A stretch of DNA of 32,643 nucleotides from Thermodesulfobacteriota bacterium (lineage in GTDB: Bacteria > Desulfobacterota > BSN033 > WVXP01 > G020346125). Under the pieces are notes generated by a model, which saw nothing but the letters and a program-made list of their open reading frames with translations, searched no databases and was not told the DNA's origin. The DNA lies in NCBI GenBank assembly GCA_030145085.1, contig JAQYWG010000010.1:1-32643 (forward strand), given 5' to 3'. Each line of letters begins with the position of its first letter. Position 1 is the first letter of the stretch. Position numbers and translations under genes: made by a program. Shown piece after piece: positions 8,743 through 15,921 of the stretch.

Positions 8743-8946
8743 CGTTGCCCTCGAGCGTAATCTGCGGGATAAGGGTCATCTAGGAGGAGAAATCCAAAAC
8801 ACACTTTTCCCTTACCCTGCCTACTGCTTACTGCCTACCCCCTCCTCTTGCCTCTTACCTCTACCCTCATCCCTGCTTCCTTCCGACCGCAGCACAGCAG
8901 CACTGCAACACCGCAGCACTGTTATTTATCGCAGTACCCGAACTCG
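8743..8946 (+). repeat. R2 repeat, copy B
   Basis: Same order of landmarks as copy A, with an extra 17 nt or so near the end (around 8919-8936). The core from about 8808 to 8883 is almost pure pyrimidine on this strand. It follows R1 copy B by about 76 nt, as copy A follows R1 copy A by about 360 nt, but copy C has no R1 beside it, so R2 is separate from R1. No conserved reading frame. Confidence 0.75.
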
Positions 8947-9129
8947 GCTGGAAGGGAAGTAACGGTTAACTTTTGGTCACAGACATGAAAGGGTTACCAC
9001 GGAAGCAGTGAAGTAAATAAACAGAGGATTTCCCAGGTTTGAGGAAACCCTCCGGGCAGGATAGCTCCGGCTTGAGTTAGTCAGGGGCCATTCTCTCCAC
9101 CACCAGTTGAATCGCACATCTTTTCCCAA
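8947..9129. other. Rest of the frr/fdx-uppS spacer
   Basis: Completes a gene-free stretch that runs from 8340 to 9166. Apart from R1, R3 and R2, it shows only a small GGTTT-GAGG-AAACC hairpin near 9037-9050. I see no open frame with family resemblance and no convincing promoter for uppS. Confidence 0.45.
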
Positions 9130-9164
9130 GGGAAGAAGGAGATATAAGCTTCTTCCTTCTTCCC
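9130..9164 (-). terminator. Hairpin after ferredoxin gene, possible terminator
   Basis: GGGAAGAAGGA at 9130-9140 pairs perfectly with TCCTTCTTCCC at 9154-9164, an 11-bp stem around a 13-nt loop. It begins two bases beyond the ferredoxin stop codon. The bases after the stem on the minus strand are TTGGGAAAAG, not a U-tract, so it may act as a weak or Rho-assisted terminator or as an mRNA-stabilising end. Confidence 0.5.
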
Positions 9165-9166
9165 TA

Positions 9167-9337
9167 TTACTTCTCGACGATGGCCTCCGTTGGACATACT
9201 TCGATACATGTGCCACACTCCGTGCATTTTCCCTCATCGATCACGTAAATGTCTTCTCCTTCTCCAATCGCATCTGCCTCACATTCGTCAGCACAGGTCC
9301 CACACGCCACACAATCCTCGGTTATTACGAACGCCAA
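9167..9337 (-). CDS. Small 2[4Fe-4S] ferredoxin
   Basis: A 56-residue ferredoxin of clostridial type. It holds two C-x2-C-x2-C-x3-C motifs: CVACGTCADEC at residues 9-19 and CTECGTCIEVC at 38-48, each followed by an E/P-x-A-I turn (EADAI, PTEAI). The start is TTG at 9337, supported by AGGGGGTGAT just upstream; no in-frame ATG or GTG start is available before the first cysteine. It is expected to carry low-potential electrons in the cytoplasm. It lies 53 nt downstream of frr, probably co-transcribed. A role in feeding the MEP enzymes IspG/IspH is possible given dxr and uppS nearby, but that is conjecture; it could also serve the 2-oxoacid oxidoreductase encoded far to the right. Confidence 0.88.
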   Translation of the reverse strand: MAFVITEDCVACGTCADECEADAIGEGEDIYVIDEGKCTECGTCIEVCPTEAIVEK

Positions 9338-9390
9338 GTGATCACCCCCTCATCGTTGAAGATCTATCCTTTTGACTCGGAAGGTGGATT

Positions 9391-9948
9391 CTAAATCTCG
9401 AGAATCTCGTGTTCCTTTGCATGTAAAACTTCGTCGATTTTTCGGATAAAGCCATCGGTAACTTTTTGTATCTTGTCAAAATTCTGATGGAGTTCGTCTT
9501 CGGATATCAACTTTTCCTTCTCCATTTCCTTGAAGTCTTCGTTAGCATCCCTCCTAATATTCCGAGTCGCCACTTTGCTCCCTTCCCCCATCTTTTTGAT
9601 TATCTTAACCAGATCTTTCCGGCGTTCCTCCGTCAACCTGGGAATGGTGAGGCGGATGAGCTTTCCATCATTTGTTGGGGTGACGCCTAGCTCAGATTTC
9701 AAAATGGCCTTCTCGATTTCGCCGATCATTTGAGGATCCCATGGTTGGATGATAATTAATCGGCTTTCCGGAACGGAGAGGGTGGCCACTTGATTAAGAG
9801 GGGTAGGAGTCCCGTAATAGTCCACCCGGATGTCATCGAAAAGGACAACGGATGCCCTGCCAGTTCGGACCTTATTGAGATCCCCTTGCAGAGCCTTCAG
9901 CGTCTTATTCATCTTTTCCTCGAGATCATTGAGGGTTTTTTCTGGCAT
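9391..9948 (-). CDS. frr: Ribosome recycling factor
   Basis: Works with EF-G to split the post-termination ribosome. The N-terminal helix with [14 protein letters not shown], the segment [21 protein letters not shown] in the beta domain, and the C-terminal long helix beginning [20 protein letters not shown] are typical; 185 residues is the usual length. The ATG at 9948 gives the standard N-terminus and overlaps pyrH by 23 nt, so the two are translationally coupled. Confidence 0.97.
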   Translation of the reverse strand: MPEKTLNDLEEKMNKTLKALQGDLNKVRTGRASVVLFDDIRVDYYGTPTPLNQVATLSVPESRLIIIQPWDPQMIGEIEKAILKSELGVTPTNDGKLIRLTIPRLTEERRKDLVKIIKKMGEGSKVATRNIRRDANEDFKEMEKEKLISEDELHQNFDKIQKVTDGFIRKIDEVLHAKEHEILEI

Positions 9949-10675
9949 ATGTTACCCCCGTACCGATAATTGTTCCCAGTTTTTCGCCCATGACCGCTCG
10001 GAGGATATTCCCCTTTTTCCTCACATTAAAGACGATAATGGGCAGCCGGTTATCCATGCACAGTGAGATGGCCGTTGCATCCATCACCCTGAGGTTTCTC
10101 TTGAGGACATCTATATACGAAAGCTGGTCGAACTTAATGGCATCTTTGTTTTTTTCTGGATCCGAATCATAGACACCCTCCACCTTGGTAGCTTTCAGGA
10201 GAGCGTCTGCTCCTATCTCCATTGCCCTCAGAGACGCCGCCGTATCCGTGGAGAAATAGGGATTCCCCGTTCCTCCAGCAAAAATGACGACCCTCTGCTT
10301 CTCCAGATGTCTGATGGCCCTTCTCCGGATATAAGGCTCAGCCACCTGGCGCATTTCGATGGCCGATTGTACACGGGTATAGACCCCTATCTTCTCCAAT
10401 GCATCCTGGAGGGCCAGGCTGTTAATCACGGTAGCCAACATTCCCATATAATCGGCGGCGGTGCGATCCATTCCCTTCAAACTGGCATCTACCCCGCGAA
10501 AGAGATTCCCTCCCCCAACAACCACTGCAACCTGGATCCCATGTTCCTTTATCTCCTTGATTTCATGGGAAATCCCCTGTATTACCCGAGAGCTTATACC
10601 ATATTCCTCTTCGCCGACCAAGACCTCCCCACTGATTTTTAAGATAATCCTCTTGAACCGGGGTTTTTTTACCAT
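9926..10675 (-). CDS. pyrH: UMP kinase
   Basis: Phosphorylates UMP to UDP; bacterial hexameric type of the amino-acid kinase fold. Visible are [11 protein letters not shown] near residue 12, [31 protein letters not shown] and the acceptor loop [19 protein letters not shown]. The 249 residues are normal. It lies between tsf and frr in the usual order and overlaps frr. Confidence 0.97.
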   Translation of the reverse strand: MVKKPRFKRIILKISGEVLVGEEEYGISSRVIQGISHEIKEIKEHGIQVAVVVGGGNLFRGVDASLKGMDRTAADYMGMLATVINSLALQDALEKIGVYTRVQSAIEMRQVAEPYIRRRAIRHLEKQRVVIFAGGTGNPYFSTDTAASLRAMEIGADALLKATKVEGVYDSDPEKNKDAIKFDQLSYIDVLKRNLRVMDATAISLCMDNRLPIIVFNVRKKGNILRAVMGEKLGTIIGTGVTYARKNPQ

Positions 10676-10691
10676 AGTGGGAATGGGAGGT

Positions 10692-11306
10692 CTATGAGAC
10701 GCTCTCGTCAGCTTCCTCCCCTAATTGATATCTGGAAAATCGCCGGATTGCAATCCGTTCTCCGATCTTCCCCACGAGGGAGTTCAAGAGATCCCCGACG
10801 GTCACATCGAGGTCCTTTACGTAGGCTTGCTCAAGGAGGCAAACTTCCGAGAAAAACCTCTCCATTCTCCCTTCTACGATCCGATCGACAACCTTTTCCG
10901 GCTTGCCCATCTCCAGTGCCTGCATCCTCAAGATGTGCTTCTCTTTTTGTATGGTTTCCTCGGGAATATCCTCCCTCCTTAGATATTGGGGATCAGTTGC
11001 CGCTATATGCATGGAGATATCTTTGACGAGATCCTTAAATTCCTGTGTCCTCGCTACAAAATCCGTCTCACAGTTAACCTCCACCAAAACCCCAATTCTG
11101 CCTCCCGCGTGGATGTAAGACCCGATCAACCCCTCGTCGGCCCTGCGTCCCACCCTCTTAGTCGCTTTCGCCAGCCCCTTCTGCCTCAAGAATTCGATGG
11201 CCTTATCGATGTTTCCTCCCGTTTCTTTGAGGGCTCTTTTGCAATCCATGATCCCGGCACCGGTCTTCTGCCGCAGGTCTTTCACCAATGATACATCGAT
11301 ATCCAT
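10692..11306 (-). CDS. tsf: Elongation factor Ts (short form)
   Basis: GDP-GTP exchange factor for EF-Tu. The UBA-like N-terminus with [16 protein letters not shown] is followed by [12 protein letters not shown] in the core, and it ends near [20 protein letters not shown]. At 204 residues it is the short form that lacks one subdomain of the roughly 280-residue E. coli protein, as in Thermus and many Desulfobacterota. It lies 10 nt downstream of rpsB. Confidence 0.96.
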   Translation of the reverse strand: MDIDVSLVKDLRQKTGAGIMDCKRALKETGGNIDKAIEFLRQKGLAKATKRVGRRADEGLIGSYIHAGGRIGVLVEVNCETDFVARTQEFKDLVKDISMHIAATDPQYLRREDIPEETIQKEKHILRMQALEMGKPEKVVDRIVEGRMERFFSEVCLLEQAYVKDLDVTVGDLLNSLVGKIGERIAIRRFSRYQLGEEADESVS

Positions 11307-11316
11307 GGGAACTTAC

Positions 11317-12141
11317 CTATCCTTCCTCTGGTTCTCCTGGTTTTTCCTTCGGCTCAGAAGGGGAGTCTGCAATCGCCTCCGCGGGGGGAACCTCTACAGG
11401 CACTTCTTCTTCTGCTTCAATCATTTCCTCTGGTTCTTCTTCCTGGAGAGTCTTCTCGTATATCTGCCTTCCTTCGATTACGGCATCAGCGATTTTGCTC
11501 GAGAAAAGGCGTATTGCCCTTATCGCATCGTCATTACCCGGAATAACGTAATCGATTTCATCGGGATCGCAATTGGTATCCACGACCCCAACCGATGGGA
11601 TTCCCAATTTTCTTGCTTCACTTACTGCGATCCTCTCCTTTTTGAGATCGACGACGAAGATGGCTCCTGGGAGCCTATCCATATTTTTTATCCCTCCCAG
11701 GGCCTTTTCCAAGCGCTTCCGTTGCTTCTCCAATTGTAATACCTCTTTTTTAGGGAGAAGGGAGTATATATCGTCATTCTTCATCGCTTCCAATTTGTTC
11801 AGTTGATCGATACTCTTCTTGACGGTTCGGAAATTCGTCAGCATTCCTCCCAACCATCGCCGGTTCACATAGAACATATTGCATCGAGTTGCCTCTTCAT
11901 ATATGGAATCCTGGGCCTGCTTTTTCGTCCCCACAAAGAGGATATATTCCCCTTGGGCCGCAAGGTCCCGGATAAAATTGTGAGCCTCCCTAAATAACAG
12001 AACCGTTCTTTGGAGGTCAATGATATAGATACCATTTCGGGCCCCATAGATATAGGACTTCATCTTGGGATCCCACCTCTTCGTTTCATGCCCAAAGTGA
12101 ACCCCTGCCTCCAACATCTCTTTCATTGTAACGTTGGCCAT
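11317..12141 (-). CDS. rpsB: 30S ribosomal protein S2
   Basis: Primary structural protein of the small subunit. It begins [27 protein letters not shown]-like, then [27 protein letters not shown] and [13 protein letters not shown], all highly conserved. The last 45 or so residues form a Glu/Pro-rich low-complexity tail ([20 protein letters not shown] onward) beyond the usual end. The start at 12141 matches all relatives, but a GGGGGGAG run ends one base before it, too close for an ideal ribosome binding site. A GTG at 12153, read as GTG-GGG-GGG-AGT-ATG, is a real alternative that would add MGGS. First gene of the translation-factor operon. Confidence 0.96.
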   Translation of the reverse strand: MANVTMKEMLEAGVHFGHETKRWDPKMKSYIYGARNGIYIIDLQRTVLLFREAHNFIRDLAAQGEYILFVGTKKQAQDSIYEEATRCNMFYVNRRWLGGMLTNFRTVKKSIDQLNKLEAMKNDDIYSLLPKKEVLQLEKQRKRLEKALGGIKNMDRLPGAIFVVDLKKERIAVSEARKLGIPSVGVVDTNCDPDEIDYVIPGNDDAIRAIRLFSSKIADAVIEGRQIYEKTLQEEEPEEMIEAEEEVPVEVPPAEAIADSPSEPKEKPGEPEEG

Positions 12142-12213
12142 ACTCCCCCCCACGATTTTCCCGTTATCTCTTCCCTATGCCATGATGATCTGTACTTTCA
12201 AGAAAGCGAGCCT

Positions 12214-12406
12214 TGACGGCTTCGTAAAAAGTCCATCTCCCGTTCGACATGCTCACGGCCCTGAGCAAAGCCGAAGGGCTAAGTTCCGCTTCATCCTTCG
12301 TCACTGCAGCGTACTTCTCTGTACGCCTCATTCCTCAGGATTTGCGCGCCTTGCATCTGGATCTTTTTTCTTTGGCGTGTTATTTCGCCTTTTTACAATG
12401 ACGTCA
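12214..12406 (+). repeat. R1 repeat, copy C, with one nested R3 unit
   Basis: Starts TGACGGCTTCGTAAAAAGTC and ends TTTTTACAATGACGTCA, as copy A does, and is almost identical to A across the GCGTAC/GTACGC hairpin. It carries one R3 unit at about 12239-12280. It fills most of the 308-nt gap between speB and rpsB, about 70 nt upstream of rpsB, so the rpsB promoter must be in the short remaining gap or inside the repeat; no convincing promoter could be picked out. Confidence 0.8.
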
Positions 12407-12449
12407 GCCTTACCTTGCCCCAAATTGGACTAAACCTAGTTACCCTACC

Positions 12450-13304
12450 CTATTTTGCCCAACAATTCAAGATCATTTCACGCACCAGCTTCGAGGTTAC
12501 AATGGATGAAACTTCCGATGGGTCATGATTGGGCGAAAGTTCAACGACGTCAAACCCAATTACCCGGGCTTTTCCAAGGATTTTCAGGGCGGATATCATT
12601 TCGTTGAAGTCGACTCCTCCTGGTTCAGGATTCCCTGTTCCTGGGAGGATGCTCGGGTCAAGGACATCTAAATCGAGGCTTATGTAAAGGGGGCTGTCAC
12701 CAATGCTTCTGAGGGCCCTGTGGAGGCCATCTTCACTGAGCTCATAAAGGCTACCAATAGTATTGGCGTGGCTGAACTCCTCTTTGCTACCGGAGCGGAC
12801 ACCGAACTGAAAGAGGTGCCCCGCTCCGATGATTTCGAGAAGCCTCTTCATTACCGTGCTATGGCAAAGGGTATCCCCCAGGTATTCATTCCTTAGGTCG
12901 GTGTGGGAATCGAATTGAATTACGCTCAAATCACCAAAACGGTTCCGGAATCCTTTGACGATGGGTAAGGTAATCAGGTGTTCACCACCGAGAAGAACGG
13001 GATATTTCCCGTCATCGACGATCTTCCGAATCACCTCACTGATTTTCGCGAAGGCCATTTCTTTATTCCCGAAGGGGATCTCCAAATCTCCGAGATCGCA
13101 TATTTTTAGATCACGCAGATCTTGGCCAAGATCGGGGCTGTATGTCTCCATCCCCCAAGAGGCCTTACGGACGGCATTTGGTGCGAATCTGGAACCTGGT
13201 CGATAAGAAGAGGTGCCATCATAGGGAATGCCAACGATGCATATTTCGCATTCATCGTACGAGAGGTCCGCGGATAAGAACCGGTTTTGTTGAAAGTCAA
13301 TCAT
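12450..13304 (-). CDS. speB: Agmatinase (ureohydrolase family)
   Basis: Hydrolyses agmatine to putrescine and urea with two Mn ions. Metal-ligand motifs are intact: GGEH at residues 106-109, FDSHTD with D132, H134 and D136, and SLDLDVLDP with D211 and D213. PGTGNPEPGG and GFDVVELSP follow. Most relatives have FDAHxD, so S133 is a mild variation. The 284 residues are normal. It overlaps speE by 4 nt (ATGA) and is the last gene of the polyamine operon, receiving agmatine from PdaD and giving putrescine to SpeE. Arginase is an alternative within the fold, but the operon favours agmatinase. Confidence 0.94.
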   Translation of the reverse strand: MIDFQQNRFLSADLSYDECEICIVGIPYDGTSSYRPGSRFAPNAVRKASWGMETYSPDLGQDLRDLKICDLGDLEIPFGNKEMAFAKISEVIRKIVDDGKYPVLLGGEHLITLPIVKGFRNRFGDLSVIQFDSHTDLRNEYLGDTLCHSTVMKRLLEIIGAGHLFQFGVRSGSKEEFSHANTIGSLYELSEDGLHRALRSIGDSPLYISLDLDVLDPSILPGTGNPEPGGVDFNEMISALKILGKARVIGFDVVELSPNHDPSEVSSIVTSKLVREMILNCWAK

Positions 13305-14137
13305 GCGATTAATTCTTGGATGAAATTGGGAATGGCAAAGGCAGCTTGATGGACGGCTTCGTTGTAATACCTCATATTGAGGTTGAGGCGCCGCAGGTCC
13401 TCACACCTATTGTCCAAAATCGGATCATACTTCTTGGAACAGAATACAAAACTCCATAAGCCACTGGGGTATGATGGGACTGGGGCCAGGTACATCTTCC
13501 GAATGGGGAAGAGGGGTTTCAGAGTAGTGTATAATTCCCTGACGATCTGCTGGTCGAAGAAGGGGGATTCCGATTGCGCAACCATAATTCCATCATCCTT
13601 CAAGGCCTTATGGATATCTTGGAAGAACTCTTTCTGGTAGAGGCCCGTAGCCGGTCCGACGGGATCAGTCGAATCGATCAGGATGACATCGAAGATTCCC
13701 GTATATGGTTTGACATATTGAGTACCGTCTTGGATGACGACTTCCACCCTGGGATTATCCATTTCACAGCTTACGAAGGGGAGGAATTGCTTGCTCTTCT
13801 CGATTACCAATGGATCGATCTCCACCAGCTTGGCCCGGGTAACGGTGGAATGTTTCATTACTTCCCGAATGGTTCCGCCGTCTCCACCGCCAATGACAAG
13901 AACATGCTCGGGGTGAGGATGGGTGAAAAGAGGGATGTGGGAGATCATTTCATGATACGTGAATTCATCCTTTTCCGTGAGCTGAACCGAACCTTCCAGG
14001 ATGAGGGTTCGGCCGTAGTGGTAGGCATCCAGAACTTCGATCTTCTGGAAGTCACTGCGGCCACTGAATATCCTTTTTTTTATCTTTATGGTATTGCCGA
14101 CAGTGTCGTTCACCGTCTCGGTAAACCAAAAATCCAT
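13301..14137 (-). CDS. speE: Spermidine synthase (polyamine aminopropyltransferase)
   Basis: Transfers the aminopropyl group of decarboxylated S-adenosylmethionine to putrescine. The N-terminal strand domain carries the conserved YQ-like region (FQKIEVLDAYHYGRTLILEG) and is followed by DEFTYHEMISHIP, VLVIGGGDGGTIREV, EIDPLVIE, and the catalytic-loop segment LIDSTDPVGPATGLY. From the ATG at 14137 it has 278 residues; a second ATG at 14149 would overlap pdaD by 10 nt. The inner start is preferred because GGGA lies about 7 nt upstream and it matches relatives. It overlaps speB. Confidence 0.95.
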   Translation of the reverse strand: MDFWFTETVNDTVGNTIKIKKRIFSGRSDFQKIEVLDAYHYGRTLILEGSVQLTEKDEFTYHEMISHIPLFTHPHPEHVLVIGGGDGGTIREVMKHSTVTRAKLVEIDPLVIEKSKQFLPFVSCEMDNPRVEVVIQDGTQYVKPYTGIFDVILIDSTDPVGPATGLYQKEFFQDIHKALKDDGIMVAQSESPFFDQQIVRELYTTLKPLFPIRKMYLAPVPSYPSGLWSFVFCSKKYDPILDNRCEDLRRLNLNMRYYNEAVHQAAFAIPNFIQELIA

Positions 14138-14139
14138 TT

Positions 14140-14607
14140 TTATTCCCATAGGATAACGGCGGCGAAAGCCGCTCCAATTTCCTTAACCTTATATTCGGCG
14201 GAGATGGACTTGATCTCCTTCGTCTCCTGCTGACGTATCTTCATTCCCTCGGAGGCCATATTTTTGGCGATGAGTTCTATCTCCTTTCTGCGCCCACGGG
14301 CCGAATATTCCATGATCAATCCCGATTGCTCGTCGTCTTTTGGGAGGGCGATAGCCACAGCAGCGGATATAATTTCCCCCGGTAGATCACTACTGATAGA
14401 GGCATAGGCTGTAGGTACTATGGTTCCTTGGGGGAATGTGATGGGCTGGATTTCCTTACAATGAGGGGGAATAATACTACTGATCTTGATGAGGTTCGTA
14501 TTTCCAATACCGGCGTTGAGTAAAGCTCCATCAAAGGCATTCAAAGGGGTATACCCTTCCGAGGCACCGCTAACGAGAAAATAGGTTTTGGGAATTTTGT
14601 AAATCAC
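14140..14607 (-). CDS. pdaD: Pyruvoyl-dependent arginine decarboxylase
   Basis: Converts arginine to agmatine without pyridoxal phosphate. The proenzyme self-cleaves between two serines, here S43-S44 in the motif NLIKISSIIPP, the known PvlArgDC site. Other family landmarks are the start KTYFLVSGASEG, LNAFDGALLNAGIGN, and the C-terminal IGAAFAAVILWE. The 155 residues are normal. The start is GTG with no clear ribosome binding site; an in-frame TAA just upstream rules out a longer N-terminus. It lies 63 nt after speD, and the upstream 10 nt (14608-14617) mirror a sequence inside speD. The family is best known from archaea and also occurs in some bacteria. Confidence 0.94.
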   Translation of the reverse strand: MIYKIPKTYFLVSGASEGYTPLNAFDGALLNAGIGNTNLIKISSIIPPHCKEIQPITFPQGTIVPTAYASISSDLPGEIISAAVAIALPKDDEQSGLIMEYSARGRRKEIELIAKNMASEGMKIRQQETKEIKSISAEYKVKEIGAAFAAVILWE

Positions 14608-14670
14608 GACTTAGTGCTTCGACTCGCAATTACGGTGACGTATTTTGGCGAATTATTTCAGAGATATTGC

Positions 14671-15174
14671 TCACTCCATTTGGCCCGAGCGCTCATGGCC
14701 GAGGGCAGCACTAAGTCCTGAGTGAATAAGTTCGTCATCGAACTTATGAATCGAAGGACTTAGCTCCGGTGAATATTCTCTTTCCTGCGGTCCCAAAGGC
14801 TTATGCCTTAACCCCTTACCATGCGAACTAATGGCTCCTCGAAATATCTCCACGGTGGAGGTAGAACTCGCCCTGAGTTTCTCCTTGAGATAATGATGGG
14901 CTCTCCAGGGATCAACTTCTTCCCCACAGGTGAAAATGTCCACGGCGGAATAGCCATACTCGGGCCACGTATGGATGGCCAGATGGGATTCTGCGATTAC
15001 CACCACGCCACTTATTCCGTGGGGGTTGAAGAGGTGGAATACGCTCTGTACGATGGATGCTCCGCTCGTGATCGCTGCTTCTTCCATGATTTTCTTGATT
15101 CGGTCCGGATCATTGAGGGTTTCGCGGTCACACCCATAGAATTCCGTTAAGAGATGACGCCCCAGAGATTTCAT
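14671..15174 (-). CDS. speD: S-adenosylmethionine decarboxylase proenzyme with extra C-terminal tail
   Basis: Makes the aminopropyl donor for SpeE. The SpeH-type core is complete: [13 protein letters not shown], then [20 protein letters not shown] with the pyruvoyl-forming S63, H68 of the processing site, and C83 in DIFTCG. Family members usually end soon after the position equal to residue 115-125 here. This one runs to 167, adding about 45-50 residues without family resemblance, of which residues 138-155 are encoded by a 53-nt palindrome (14711-14763). The start at 15174 has GGGAGGG upstream. The gene follows the XRE-cupin regulator by 38 nt. Confidence 0.93.
   Translation of the reverse strand: MKSLGRHLLTEFYGCDRETLNDPDRIKKIMEEAAITSGASIVQSVFHLFNPHGISGVVVIAESHLAIHTWPEYGYSAVDIFTCGEEVDPWRAHHYLKEKLRASSTSTVEIFRGAISSHGKGLRHKPLGPQEREYSPELSPSIHKFDDELIHSGLSAALGHERSGQME
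14711..14763. repeat. Two-tier palindrome inside the 3' end of speD
   Basis: Outer arms CTAAGTCCT (14711-14719) and AGGACTTAG (14755-14763) are perfect complements. Inner arms ATAAGTTCG (14726-14734) and CGAACTTAT (14739-14747) are also perfect, with loop TCAT. The spacers are 6 and 7 nt. The sequence GCACTAAGTC at its left edge (14708-14717) recurs inverted at 14608-14617, directly before the pdaD start. It may be an inserted palindromic element or a control hairpin in the speD-pdaD mRNA. Confidence 0.8.
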
Positions 15175-15212
15175 CCTTCTACCCTCCCTTCCTCATGAGT
15201 TTTGAACGAGAT

Positions 15213-15749
15213 CTAAAAATATGGTGGAGAGGTGATCCACAGCAAGACGGCTTCCCGGGACCCGACATTGGTTAGGGCATGGTCTCTCTCCGCAGGAAAA
15301 TAGAAACATTCGCCCTTTTTTGCCCTGTGGGTTTTTTTCCCCAGTTGGATTTCTATCCTGCCCCCCAGAATGAATCCCATCTCTTCCCCTTCATGGGGTT
15401 CTTCGATTTCGGTCTTTTCACCCGGCTTCAATGTCACCATGACGGCTTCCATTTTCTTGTTCGTAGAGCCGGGAATGAGCAACTCGAACTTGCTCGCCCC
15501 CTTTTTTTCAATCTCAACCCTATCCTCCTTTCGGTAGACGATATCCTTTTCCTTGGTGTCCATGAAGAAGTTGGAAATATTCTCGTCAAGGGCATCTAAA
15601 ATCTGTACGAGGCTGTCCAGGGAGATGGATGTCTTATCGCGTTCGACCTGAGAGATGAAACCCTTGGTTAACCCCGCCCTTTCAGCCAGTTCTTCCTGGG
15701 TTAAGGAGCTCAAGTGTCTGAGGTTTCTAATGCGTTCCCCAATCTTCAT
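15213..15749 (-). CDS. XRE-family regulator with C-terminal cupin (PuuR-like)
   Basis: A 178-residue DNA-binding regulator. Residues 5-60 form an HTH_3 domain (RIRNLRHLSSLTQEELAERA, then LTKGFISQVERDKTSISLDS). Residues 105-172 form a cupin_2 sensor domain with MVTLKPGEKTEIEEPHEGEE, ILGGRIEIQLG and YFPAERDHALTNVG. This architecture is shared with E. coli PuuR, the putrescine-responsive repressor. It is the first gene of the polyamine operon, so a polyamine or its precursor is the likely ligand and autoregulation is likely. The cupin histidines H118 and H156 could bind metal or ligand. It is divergent from uvrA. Confidence 0.88.
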   Translation of the reverse strand: MKIGERIRNLRHLSSLTQEELAERAGLTKGFISQVERDKTSISLDSLVQILDALDENISNFFMDTKEKDIVYRKEDRVEIEKKGASKFELLIPGSTNKKMEAVMVTLKPGEKTEIEEPHEGEEMGFILGGRIEIQLGKKTHRAKKGECFYFPAERDHALTNVGSREAVLLWITSPPYF

Positions 15750-15785
15750 AGGTGTACCTTTTGAGGAATAGTATAAGAAGAAAAT

Positions 15786-15803
15786 AGTTTAGTAAAATAA
15801 ACT
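15786..15803. promoter_or_regulatory. Candidate operator at the polyamine operon start
   Basis: Inverted repeat AGTTTA (15786-15791) and TAAACT (15798-15803) separated by six A/T-rich bases. Its right arm covers the expected transcription start (about 15802) of the promoter at 15809-15836. The position suits a repressor operator, most simply for the adjacent XRE-cupin protein. The assignment is inference. Confidence 0.5.
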
Positions 15804-15808
15804 CCAGA

Positions 15809-15836
15809 ATTATACCTACCCATCCTTTTTTGTCAA
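15809..15836 (-). promoter_or_regulatory. Sigma-70 promoter of the XRE-speD-pdaD-speE-speB operon
   Basis: On the minus strand TTGACA (15836-15831), a 16-nt spacer and TATAAT (15814-15809): both hexamers match the consensus exactly. Transcription would start near 15802, giving a leader of about 53 nt to the XRE-cupin start at 15749. Such a strong core promoter makes sense if it is normally repressed. Confidence 0.8.
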
Positions 15837-15921
15837 GGTTTTTATCTCCTTTACTCAAAAAACTTTTTTTGTTATTAGTCTTAAATAGTAGGCATACTCT
15901 ATCCATGAGGCTTGAGGCGAT

